The notes under the pieces: generated by a model
What the model was told of the DNA's origin: nothing
What the model saw: the letters and a program-made list of their open reading frames with translations, nothing else
The model's database searches: none
NCBI GenBank assembly: GCA_029433415.1
Contig: JAQTIA010000003.1
Location: 1 to 64,000, forward strand
Reading direction: 5' to 3'
DNA from: Acetobacteraceae bacterium ESL0709
GTDB taxonomy: Bacteria; Pseudomonadota; Alphaproteobacteria; Acetobacterales; Acetobacteraceae
Length of the DNA: 64,000 nucleotides
Shown: positions 45,080 to 53,140 of the stretch, piece by piece
How positions within the stretch are numbered: the first letter of the stretch is position 1
How the letters are laid out: each line of letters starts with the position of its first letter
Program-made: the position numbers and the translations under genes

Positions 45080-46105
45080 ATGGATTACGTAAATCTTGGG
45101 CGTACGGGCCTTAAAGTCTCGCGCCTTTGTCTTGGGTGCATGAGTTTTGGGGAGCCAGAGCGTCTTCCCCAGCCATGGTCCCTGGATGAGAAGGCATCCC
45201 GCCCTTTTTTTCGTCAGGCGCTTGAAGCGGGGATTAATTTTTTTGACACGGCCAATATTTATTCCGGCGGCAGCTCGGAAGAAATAACTGGCCGGGCGCT
45301 TAATGATATGGCGCGACGCGATGAAATCGTCGTGGCGACCAAGGCCTTCTTCCCATGGCGGAATGCTCCCAATACGGGTTTCCTTTCACGCAAGGCGCTG
45401 TTTCAGTCCATAGATGACAGTCTGAAACGGCTTGGCATGGAGTATGTTGATCTCTACCAGATCCACCGTTTTGACCATGATACGCCGGTTGAGGAAACCA
45501 TGGAGGCGCTTCATGACATCGTGAAGGCAGGGAAGGCCCGTTATATCGGCGCCTCTTCGATGGAAGCATGGCGATTCGCCAAAATGCAGCATGTTGCGGA
45601 ACGTAATGGCTGGACGCGTTTTGTCTCCATGCAGCCGCAATATAATCTCCTTTACCGGGAAGAGGAGCGGGAGATGCTGCCTTTATGCGCTGATCAGGGT
45701 GTTGGCGTCATTCCGTGGAGTCCTTTGGCGCGGGGCAGATTGACGCGGGACTGGAGCGACGTCACGAACCGGAGCCAGAATGATGCTTTTGCGCTCAGAA
45801 TGTACAAGAACGCTGAAAAGCAGGACCAGAAAGTGGCTGAAATAGTGGCGCGAATCGCTAATGAGCGTCAGGTGCCGCGCGCATCTGTTACCCTGGCATG
45901 GTTATTATCAAAACCCGTCATTACGGCGCCGATTATTGGGGCAACGAAATCCGTGCATCTGGAAACGGCCATCAGCGCACTGGATCTTTGCCTGACTGAA
46001 AAGGAAATTTCTGACCTTGAAGCGCCTTACGTGCCGCATTGGGTGGACGGAATTGTCCCGCCTTTATCAGATCAGCCGCTCACCATAACGCCACCACGCG
46101 CCTGA
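45080..46105 (+). CDS. Aldo/keto reductase
   Basis: An NAD(P)H-dependent carbonyl reductase with a TIM-barrel fold, 341 residues. I place the start at ATG 45080 (MDYVNLGRTGLKVS), preceded by CTGGAGGTGAC. The catalytic tetrad is visible: FFDTANIYSGGSSEE (Asp, Tyr), VVATKAF (Lys) and LYQIHRFD (His). The C-terminal APIIGATKSVHLETA is the cofactor-binding segment. It belongs to the Gcy/YajO-like group; the substrate is unknown. It is probably regulated by the divergent AraC-type gene. Confidence 0.92.
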   Translation: MDYVNLGRTGLKVSRLCLGCMSFGEPERLPQPWSLDEKASRPFFRQALEAGINFFDTANIYSGGSSEEITGRALNDMARRDEIVVATKAFFPWRNAPNTGFLSRKALFQSIDDSLKRLGMEYVDLYQIHRFDHDTPVEETMEALHDIVKAGKARYIGASSMEAWRFAKMQHVAERNGWTRFVSMQPQYNLLYREEEREMLPLCADQGVGVIPWSPLARGRLTRDWSDVTNRSQNDAFALRMYKNAEKQDQKVAEIVARIANERQVPRASVTLAWLLSKPVITAPIIGATKSVHLETAISALDLCLTEKEISDLEAPYVPHWVDGIVPPLSDQPLTITPPRA

Positions 46106-46140
46106 TTCCTGCCGGGCTTGCCTCTATAGGCGATCAGGCG

Positions 46141-46239
46141 TAAGCAGTGGGAACGGACCGAACAAGTGTGTGGTAGCCTTGTCCGATCCTGACCATCAAC
46201 TGAGTAAATCTTTACAGGATCTCAGCTAATGACTGCTTA
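46141..46239 (+). ncRNA. Putative structured RNA
   Basis: TAAGCAGT (46141-46148) pairs exactly with ACTGCTTA (46232-46239), closing a segment that contains two inner helices: CGGAC..CAAG with CTTG/GTCCG (46154-46185) and ATCCTG (46186-46191) with CAGGAT (46215-46220). The three-helix fold suggests a structured RNA. I do not recognise a known class (not tmRNA, RNase P or SRP RNA by their signature motifs). Confidence 0.35.
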
Positions 46240-46385
46240 TGTTTGTATCATGGGGCTATTGGCCCCATCCAGTCGTGTGCGCACGCCAATTTCTTATGGA
46301 ATTGGTGGGGCCTTTGTGCGGCTTTTTCTCTTCAGGAAATATCGAAAACGGATCTGTCCTGCGCCTCTGTAACGGTGAGTGGTGT

Positions 46386-46425
46386 GGCAAGGGGGAACGG
46401 ACCGATAACAGCCTTGCCGTTTTTT
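46386..46425 (+). terminator. Intrinsic terminator with a large loop
   Basis: GGCAAGG (46386-46392) pairs with CCTTGCC (46412-46418), followed by a G and six T residues. The loop contains GGGAACGGACCGA (46393-46405), the same 13 bases as at 46149-46161 in the structured segment upstream. Confidence 0.65.
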
Positions 46426-46586
46426 ACCTTATAGAACGACTCTCTGGGTCGCCTGGTGCGTGTTTTCTTCCGGTCACACGAGAGAAAAACCGGAAGCGAC
46501 GGATCAACCGGAATGGGGAAGCTGAGTCTCTCCCGTGGTCTTTTCATAATGCCTTTCAAAAGCATTTAGAAAGACCAGTCCTGTAT

Positions 46587-46629
46587 GGCCTTATCGCCCT
46601 TCTTTTGGGGGTGCGGTAAGGCCTTTTTT
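46587..46629 (+). terminator. Intrinsic terminator
   Basis: GGCCTTATCGC (46587-46597) pairs with GCGGTAAGGCC (46613-46623, one wobble pair), followed by six T residues. It ends whatever transcript crosses the structured region. Another hairpin (GGTCTTT/AAAGACC, 46537-46576) precedes it. Confidence 0.8.
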
Positions 46630-46709
46630 ATTGCCTAATATTTAAGCATATAATCGGTAGATTTCTTGACACGTTTTTTCTTATGGAATAACAACCACTT
46701 CCAACAAGA

Positions 46710-46737
46710 GTGTTCCCCGCACGCGCGGGGATGAACC
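46710..46737. CRISPR. Solitary type I-E CRISPR repeat
   Basis: The 28 bases run from GTGTTCCCCGC (46710-46720) through ACGC to GCGGGGATGAACC (46725-46737), with the palindromic CCCCGC/GCGGGG stem. This agrees with type I-E repeats (consensus GTGTTCCCCGC-N4-GCGGGGATGAACC). No second copy is found at spacer distance on either side and no cas gene is in the window. The AT-rich 90 bp to its left (with GGTAGATTT near 46656) resembles a leader. Confidence 0.75.
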
Positions 46738-46838
46738 TATTCACGATGTTTTTATGGTTTCATCTTTAGGTAAAAATGCCCGTTATCCCATAGACTCATT
46801 ACGAGATGATGTTTCAGGGGAAGAAAGGGGCTGGGACA

Positions 46839-47771
46839 ATGAAGTTTATTACAGCGCACGATTTTATGCCTCATCTGGACTGGAAGGCAGCTGTTGCCGC
46901 CATCAGGAACGGGCATCGTTTTGCAAAAGCGGAGACGAACGATTCGCTTCTTGGGCCAAGGGAAGCCAGCTTGTTCACCCGTTCAGCCTACGCACAGGGG
47001 AGCGGTTGTGGCGTCAAGGTCGTGACAATCTTTAAGGATAATCCACATCTTGGTCTGCCAGTTGAACAGGGCATCGTCCTTTTCTTTGATGAAAAGACAG
47101 GCAGTCTGAAATCACTATTGGAAAGTCCTTTGGTGACAGGCATCAAGACAGCGGCTGATTCGGTCTGTGGAGCGGTTTGTCTGGCGCGAAGCGACAGTCA
47201 GACATTGCTGATTGTCGGGGCGGGGCAGATGGCGCGCTCTGTTGCCGAGGCTTATAATGCGCTGTTCCCGTCCCTGAAGAGGATTATGATCTGGAGCCGT
47301 CGCCCCGAGCAGGCAGAGAATCTGGCGCGTGAATTAATGTCTCTTGCCTGTCCCGTCAAAGCGGTTTCTGATCTGCCAGGTGCCTGCGGAGAAGCTGATA
47401 TTATTTCCACGGTTACGGCGGCTTGCGAGCCAGTGATTCACGGCGCCTGGATAAAGCCTGGTACGCATATCGACCTTATTGGCGCCTACCGACCGGATAT
47501 GAGAGAGGCTGATGATAACCTCATCGGGAAAGGGCGTGTTTTTGTGGATTCGTATGACACGACCATCCACCATATTGGCGAGCTGCTCCTCCCGATTCAG
47601 GCCGGTGTTCTGAGTGAGGATGATGTTCAGGGGGATCTTTATGCCCTGATTGCCGGAAAATGTGGCCGTCAGACCACTGGAGACATCACCATTTTCAAGA
47701 ATGGGGGCGGGGCGCATCTGGATATAATGATAGCCCGTTATATTACCGAGACGCTGGCCGGCGTTCAGTGA
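46839..47771 (+). CDS. Ornithine cyclodeaminase / mu-crystallin family protein
   Basis: A 310-residue NAD(P)-binding protein. I choose ATG 46839 (MKFITAHDFMPHLDWKAAV), where homology usually starts; an ATG at 46806 would add 11 residues. The Rossmann motif is LLIVGAGQMARSVAEAY (about 125-141), and LIGAYRPDMREAD with VFVDSYD are family-typical. Members include ornithine cyclodeaminase, ketimine reductase, alanine dehydrogenase and siderophore-precursor enzymes such as SbnB, so the substrate cannot be named. It stands alone between the structured region and the TonB receptor gene. Confidence 0.85.
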   Translation: MKFITAHDFMPHLDWKAAVAAIRNGHRFAKAETNDSLLGPREASLFTRSAYAQGSGCGVKVVTIFKDNPHLGLPVEQGIVLFFDEKTGSLKSLLESPLVTGIKTAADSVCGAVCLARSDSQTLLIVGAGQMARSVAEAYNALFPSLKRIMIWSRRPEQAENLARELMSLACPVKAVSDLPGACGEADIISTVTAACEPVIHGAWIKPGTHIDLIGAYRPDMREADDNLIGKGRVFVDSYDTTIHHIGELLLPIQAGVLSEDDVQGDLYALIAGKCGRQTTGDITIFKNGGGAHLDIMIARYITETLAGVQ

Positions 47772-48109
47772 CTCTCACTAAAGAGGCTCTCTGCTGTTGC
47801 GGATACGCCTCATGACAGTGTTCTCGCTTGAGCCTTCCTGTCGGCATCATGTCCACTTCGGGGTATATGGCTTCACGTGGCAGATGGTCATAACGGTCAG
47901 ACACATATCAGCCAGATATGTCCGGCACTGATATTTGTAGCGGAAGGCCAGTGGTAAGGACGTTCTAACGAACCCTGATTTTTTGCAGTTCATAGAATCG
48001 GCAGGAATTCCCCAGAAAATTAATTATTTGACAAGTTTTTATTGCAAGTAATTCTTAACTTCATTAGAAGCGTGACCGTGATCCTTCCTTCTGATGTCAA
48101 GTTTGAGTT
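47772..48109. other. Upstream region of TonB receptor gene
   Basis: A 338-bp spacer without an intact gene. On the minus strand a short stretch near 47890-47780 reads open (SDRYDHLPREAIYPEVD) but is interrupted upstream and has no recognised family. The last 90 bp are AT-rich, with TTGACA at 48028-48033 as a possible -35 element; a good -10 is not evident. Confidence 0.4.
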
Positions 48110-50311
48110 ATGTCCAATCACCTGCCTGTTCAAAAAGCCCGCTTTTCCTTCCGCTCTCTGTGTTTGATTGGTGGAAGTGTTTTGTCTTTTTCAACCATGG
48201 CCATTGCCGAGGAGAGCAAGCCGGAGGATGAAAAGAAGAAACCTGCGGCCGCTGCGCCCTCTTCAGAGGAAACTATTATCGTAAAGGCGCAGAAGCGCGA
48301 GCAGATGCTTGTCAGCTCAGGGGGTCAACTGGGTGTGCTGGGGGAGAAAAAAGGTCTTGATGTGCCTTTTAACATTCGCAGTTACAATTCAAGCCTTGTC
48401 GATAACCAGCAATCCCAGTCTCTGGGGCAGGTCTTGCAGAATGATCCCGCTGTCAGAACCACCTATGGTTACGGGAATTTCTCCGAGCTTTTCATTATTC
48501 GTGGTTTTCCCGTCTATGGAGATGACGTGGCTATTAACGGTCTTTACGGTATTGTTCCCCGCCAGATCGTCTCTCCTCAGCCTTATGGCAAAATCCAGCT
48601 TCTCAATGGCGCCAGTGCTTTTCTCAATGGAGCAGCACCTGGCGGAACGTCTATTGGCGGGACGATCAACCTGCTTTTCAAACATGCTGAATCAACGCCT
48701 ATCACGCGCATCACCGGTGATTATACAGGGACAGGAATGGGTGGGGGTGCCCTGGATATCGGACGTCGTTTTGGCGAGGGCAAACAGTTCGGTATGAGAC
48801 TGAATGTCGCTGGTATGTCAGGCCAGACATCCATTGATCATGAAAAGCGTCATTCTACAATCGTGAGTTACGATACGGATTGGCATGATGACAAAACCCG
48901 TATCACCCTTGATATGAATTACCAGAATCAAGGCGTCCAGTGGGGGCGGCCTTCCGTTATGCTGGGCGCGGGTACCACGAAGGTTCCACACCCCGTAAAG
49001 CCGTCTCATAATTTCGGTCAGCCATGGTCTTATAATGAGCTCAATTATATTTCCGGCATGCTCAATATTGAGCATGATCTTACCGATAATATCATGCTTT
49101 ATGGCGCTTTTGGCGGTCTGGGCGGTGATGAAGCGGGCGATTATTCGACCTTTACCATGAAAAATGCGGCAACAGGGGCTGGCACGACGGGGGCGATGTA
49201 CGTTCCCTATATCCAGACCAATGAAAGCACACGTGCGGGGATGAGGGGGCATTTTGATACAGGGCCGGTCAAGCATGAAATCAATCTGGGAGGTTCGGCC
49301 CTGTGGGAAGATGTAGACACCGCCTGGTCCATGGGCAAGGCGACGCCGAGCAATATCTATAATCCCCATTATGTGGAAAAGCCCGATCATTACCTGTCGG
49401 GGGGGAATATAAACAATCCCAAAAGACGGTCTGCCGAGCGGCTCTATAGCCTCTATTTTTCAGACACAATGTCCTTTCTCAAAGGGCGCGTGGCTCTGAC
49501 AGGCGGGTTTCGTTACCAGAATATCATGACCAGGGAATTTGATTATAAGACCCTTGCAAGAGACCAGCATTATGATCGTGATGCCATTACCCCTGTGGTA
49601 GGGCTGGTCGTTCATACAACGCGTCATACGTCGCTTTATTTTAACCGCATCGAGGGTATCGCCCCTGGCCCGCAGGCGCCAAGCAGTGCCATTAATGCAG
49701 GGCAGCTCTTTTCGCCTTATCGTACGGTGCAATATGAGATCGGGGCCAAATACGATATTGGCAAGCTCAGTGCGTCTTTGGCTTTTTACAGAATGTCTCA
49801 GCCTAATGCCTATTCCACACCTTATGGCACTACGGGTACGACAATTTTCAGCACAGATGGCCGTCAGCGTAATCAGGGGATTGAGTTCAACCTGGATGGT
49901 GAAATTGTCAAGGGGCTGCGCTTTAACGGGGGAACGTCCATTACAGATGCCGTCCAGCGCCGTACGGCCAAGGGGCTGTATGATGGCAACAAGGCTATAG
50001 GCGTGGCCGCCTATACGATTAACGGCAATCTTGAATATGACATTCCACGTGTCAAAGGGCTGACCCTGACAGGGCGCGTTACGCATACAGGCCATCAATA
50101 TGCTGATAACGCCAATATGGCCAAGGTTGCCAGCTGGACGAGTTTCGACCTTGGAGGACGCTACGTCTTCATGCTTGAGAAACACCCGATGACATTGCGT
50201 CTTAGTGTCGAAAATCTGGCGAATACGCGTTACTGGGCTTCAGCCTATGGTGGTTACCTGACAGAAGGCATGCCCAGAACGTTCAAGTTTTCTGTGACGA
50301 CGGATCTGTAA
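48110..50311 (+). CDS. TonB-dependent siderophore receptor
   Basis: An outer-membrane, 22-strand beta-barrel receptor of 733 residues. It has a signal peptide (LCLIGGSVLSFSTMAIA, cleaved near 33), a Lys/Pro-rich spacer, a TonB-box-like EETIIVKAQ (about 54-62), a plug domain (QSLGQVLQNDPAVRTTYGYG; ELFIIRGFPVYGDD) and a barrel ending in TFKFSVTTDL. The last residue is Leu rather than the usual aromatic. The ligand is probably a ferric siderophore; it may work with the PepSY pair at 42215-43911. The 3' end overlaps glnD on the other strand by 29 bp. Confidence 0.92.
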   Translation: MSNHLPVQKARFSFRSLCLIGGSVLSFSTMAIAEESKPEDEKKKPAAAAPSSEETIIVKAQKREQMLVSSGGQLGVLGEKKGLDVPFNIRSYNSSLVDNQQSQSLGQVLQNDPAVRTTYGYGNFSELFIIRGFPVYGDDVAINGLYGIVPRQIVSPQPYGKIQLLNGASAFLNGAAPGGTSIGGTINLLFKHAESTPITRITGDYTGTGMGGGALDIGRRFGEGKQFGMRLNVAGMSGQTSIDHEKRHSTIVSYDTDWHDDKTRITLDMNYQNQGVQWGRPSVMLGAGTTKVPHPVKPSHNFGQPWSYNELNYISGMLNIEHDLTDNIMLYGAFGGLGGDEAGDYSTFTMKNAATGAGTTGAMYVPYIQTNESTRAGMRGHFDTGPVKHEINLGGSALWEDVDTAWSMGKATPSNIYNPHYVEKPDHYLSGGNINNPKRRSAERLYSLYFSDTMSFLKGRVALTGGFRYQNIMTREFDYKTLARDQHYDRDAITPVVGLVVHTTRHTSLYFNRIEGIAPGPQAPSSAINAGQLFSPYRTVQYEIGAKYDIGKLSASLAFYRMSQPNAYSTPYGTTGTTIFSTDGRQRNQGIEFNLDGEIVKGLRFNGGTSITDAVQRRTAKGLYDGNKAIGVAAYTINGNLEYDIPRVKGLTLTGRVTHTGHQYADNANMAKVASWTSFDLGGRYVFMLEKHPMTLRLSVENLANTRYWASAYGGYLTEGMPRTFKFSVTTDL

Positions 50312-53042
50312 GTATGTTGAGCAGAGCGGCACGGATACGGTGTTGGTCGGTTTCAGCGGTGAATTTACGGCCATTCCGGTCGGAAATATAAAATACGTCA
50401 ACAACCCTCAGCCCATAAGTGGCGATATGGGCTGAAGAAATGACAGCGCCTTCCTGATAGAGGGTGTAGGTGATGTCATGCAGCAGGGCAGGACGGTCCC
50501 GCCCTGCAACTTCGAGAATAGTATAGAGTTCCGAAGCGTTATTGTCATAAACGACGCGAGAGGGAATATAAAAGGCTCCCATGCGGCGCGTCAGGGGAAG
50601 AGTGGCCGCTTTCAGGGCTTCTTCAAGCCGGATTTTACCTTCGAGCACATTGCAGATTGTTTTCTGAAGTCGTTCAATATGGCTGGGTTCCTCAAAGGCC
50701 TCACCATATCCATCCTGTATCCAGAAGGTATCAAGGACCATATCGTTGGAAAATGTGTGAATGCGCGCATCTGAAATAATGGCGCCACACAGGGCGAGAG
50801 CGCCCGCAATTTTCGAGAAAAGTCCTGGTTGGTTATGGCAGAAGATCGTCAGCTCGGTAATATCGCGGCTGGGCAGGGGCTGGATGTCAATCGTGGCGGG
50901 CACGTCGTCTTTATGCGTGGCGATCATGCGGGCATGGCGCTCAAGGGTATCCTGGTCAAAGCTGAGCCAATAGCCAGGTCGCCCGAGCGCCATGAAGGCG
51001 GTGATGTCCTCATAGCTCAGATCAGCCATAAGGGCCGTTCTGACAGAAGCCTTGATGTCATTGACGCGACTGTCATCTTCAGCTGTCTGCAAGCCGCCAT
51101 CAAGCACATCGGCAATGCGGGAATAAAGCCGGTGGAGGAGTGTCGCTTTCCAGGCATTCCAGGCTCTGGGGCTAACGGCGCGGATATCGGCAATGGTCAG
51201 AAGCAGGAGCAGTTTCAGTCGTTCAGGAGACTGAATCGTATCGGCGAGATCCAGAATAGTGTTAGGGTCATCAATATCGCGTGTAAAAGCGGTATGAGTG
51301 AGTAGAAGATGATGCAAAATCAGCCAGGAAACCGTGTCAGCCTCCTCTTGGGAGAGGCAGAGCTGCTGGCAGATGCGTGGGGCAAGGTCAGCGCCCACGC
51401 TGGAATGGTCTCCGCCATATCCCTTGCCGATATCATGCAGAAAGGCTGCGAGGTAAAGCTCCCGCCGGGCCTGAAGTTCCTTGGTCAGTCCGTAGGCAAA
51501 AGGGATTTCGTCAGCCATACGACCTGCTTCAATCTGGCGGAGAATTCTGACAGATTCGATACTATGTTCGTCAACCGCGTAGATATGATAGCTGTCGAAC
51601 TGCGTGCGTCCCACAATGCGTGACCAATAGGCGATGTAACGGCCAAGAAGACCAGTTTCGTTGAAGAGGGGGAGGAGGAATGGGCGCTCTTTTTCTTCCT
51701 TGTGAGGGGCTTGCGGGTTTTTAAAGGCAGGATCACAGAGCAAATTAAGAAAGATCTCGGCAATTTCGGGATTGCCCCGCAGAGAGGTGGCAAACTGCTC
51801 ATTGGTGATGAGATGTTGCACAGCGCTGGGATGGAGTTCCAGCTGGTAACGGCGGGCACAGTCAAGGATTTTGAACAGTTCCACCACTTTCTGCTGGCAG
51901 GCTTTTTGTGCGTCAAAGGCAAGGCGTCCATTGATGCGGACAAATTCTTCAGGCCCCTGTTCTACAACAGGAGACGTGCCGCTCTGCTGCTCAAGAACAT
52001 GCAGCATGATGGCAGGTTGCAGCACGCGTGCCAGACGCAGGACGATACGGGCCATGAGAAAGTAATGGCGCATGAAGCGCTCAACGCCTTTTTGATGCCC
52101 ATGAGTGGCATAGCCCATGCGGGCGCCGATAATAGGCTGCACGTCAAATGTCAGGCGTTCCTCATTACGGCCTGTGATGTAATGAAGGTGAAAACGTACC
52201 GTCCATAGAAACGTCCATACTTTCTGGGCGCGGTAACTTTTATGGGGGGAAAGGAGACCCAGTTTTACGCAGGTTGGTGCCAGACTCAGGGCACTATGAG
52301 CCAAGTCTCGCCCGGGCATAAGCACTTCCAGACTGGCACGACCAATCCAGTTGAGAACCTGAAGGTCACGCAGCCCGCCGCGCCCTTCCTTCAGATTGGG
52401 TTCGACCAGAAAGGGTGTTTCGCCAAACCGTTGATGCCGAATTTCCCTTTCTCTGATCTTGGCCTTGATGAAATCAATCAGAGGGCGTCCTGTCAGGTAA
52501 GCTCGTAATCCGGTTTGTATGGCGTCAGCCAGTGCTGTATCACCATGAAGAGGACGGAGATAAAGGAGGGTTGTGCACATGGTTTGGTCGTTCTGTGCAC
52601 CCAGAAGGCAGCTTTTGACCGAATGTGTTGCATGGCCAACTTTCAGCCCGAGATCCCAGAGGCTGTAAAGAATATATTCGATCTGTTTCAAAAGTGTGGG
52701 AGAAGGATGATTGTCGGTGACGAAAAGCAGATCAATGTCACTGAAAGGGGCCAGAAGACCAGCACCATAGCTCCCCGTTGCACAGAAACAGAAGGGTTCG
52801 GAAAGGCCGCTCTGATCCAGTCCTGCATAGTTGGTGAGGTGAAGGATCACCTTGTCCATGGCAGCAGCTAAAGCATGACCTGCCTCAACGCCATTCAGTT
52901 TCCGCTCTTCAAAGGCTTTCCTTATGTCTTCACGCTGTTTCCCCAGTTCGCGCCGCAACAGGTTTACCGCTTCGTTACGGGCCAGTCGAAACGTATAGGA
53001 GCCCGGTAGCCCGTCATTCTGCTCAGGTGTTGAAGAGGTCAT
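50283..53042 (-). CDS. glnD: PII uridylyltransferase / uridylyl-removing enzyme
   Basis: GlnD senses glutamine and adds or removes UMP on PII proteins, controlling nitrogen assimilation, including partners of the gltBD products. The 919-residue protein has an N-terminal nucleotidyltransferase domain (GSYGAGLLAPFSDIDLLF, with the Asp pair), an HD hydrolase domain (FLHDIGKGYGGDHS) and two C-terminal ACT domains (from about 735 and 850). In the nucleotidyltransferase motif the usual GGYGRGEL is GSYGAGLL here. Length is normal. Confidence 0.95.
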   Translation of the reverse strand: MTSSTPEQNDGLPGSYTFRLARNEAVNLLRRELGKQREDIRKAFEERKLNGVEAGHALAAAMDKVILHLTNYAGLDQSGLSEPFCFCATGSYGAGLLAPFSDIDLLFVTDNHPSPTLLKQIEYILYSLWDLGLKVGHATHSVKSCLLGAQNDQTMCTTLLYLRPLHGDTALADAIQTGLRAYLTGRPLIDFIKAKIREREIRHQRFGETPFLVEPNLKEGRGGLRDLQVLNWIGRASLEVLMPGRDLAHSALSLAPTCVKLGLLSPHKSYRAQKVWTFLWTVRFHLHYITGRNEERLTFDVQPIIGARMGYATHGHQKGVERFMRHYFLMARIVLRLARVLQPAIMLHVLEQQSGTSPVVEQGPEEFVRINGRLAFDAQKACQQKVVELFKILDCARRYQLELHPSAVQHLITNEQFATSLRGNPEIAEIFLNLLCDPAFKNPQAPHKEEKERPFLLPLFNETGLLGRYIAYWSRIVGRTQFDSYHIYAVDEHSIESVRILRQIEAGRMADEIPFAYGLTKELQARRELYLAAFLHDIGKGYGGDHSSVGADLAPRICQQLCLSQEEADTVSWLILHHLLLTHTAFTRDIDDPNTILDLADTIQSPERLKLLLLLTIADIRAVSPRAWNAWKATLLHRLYSRIADVLDGGLQTAEDDSRVNDIKASVRTALMADLSYEDITAFMALGRPGYWLSFDQDTLERHARMIATHKDDVPATIDIQPLPSRDITELTIFCHNQPGLFSKIAGALALCGAIISDARIHTFSNDMVLDTFWIQDGYGEAFEEPSHIERLQKTICNVLEGKIRLEEALKAATLPLTRRMGAFYIPSRVVYDNNASELYTILEVAGRDRPALLHDITYTLYQEGAVISSAHIATYGLRVVDVFYISDRNGRKFTAETDQHRIRAALLNILTDPSSQKT

Positions 53043-53140
53043 AAATAAGGACGCCTGAAAGGTAAAATTGTTAAAAGAAAACAGAAGGAAATAAAGAAAG
53101 CTACGGTATCGATTCTGTTTAGTGTCTCTGTTGCAGGATG

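Larger units (their letters stand above)
46106..46838. other. Long gene-free region with RNA-like structures and CRISPR repeat
   Basis: This 733-bp spacer holds no convincing protein gene; a 126-codon frame at 46239-46619 has no family-like features and runs through two terminator hairpins. What is seen is a foldable segment (46141-46239), a long hairpin around 46260-46315, two terminators, other hairpins and an isolated CRISPR repeat at 46710. It may contain one or more small RNA genes. Confidence 0.6.

Noticed and set aside
46239-46619. Open frame of 126 codons on the plus strand
   Set aside because: It runs through two hairpins including a T-tailed terminator, lacks a ribosome-binding site and has no protein-like pattern; treated as non-coding.
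46141-46630. Known RNA class (tmRNA, 6S, RNase P or SRP RNA)
   Set aside because: Signature motifs such as GAAAGTCCGGGC, the SRP GGAA-tetraloop region and the tmRNA T-arm are absent; left as an unnamed structured region.
48040-48060. TGCAAGTAATTCTTA upstream of the TonB receptor as a Fur box
   Set aside because: It matches a 7-1-7 Fur pattern at only about 9 of 14 positions and the two halves are not symmetric; too weak to annotate.
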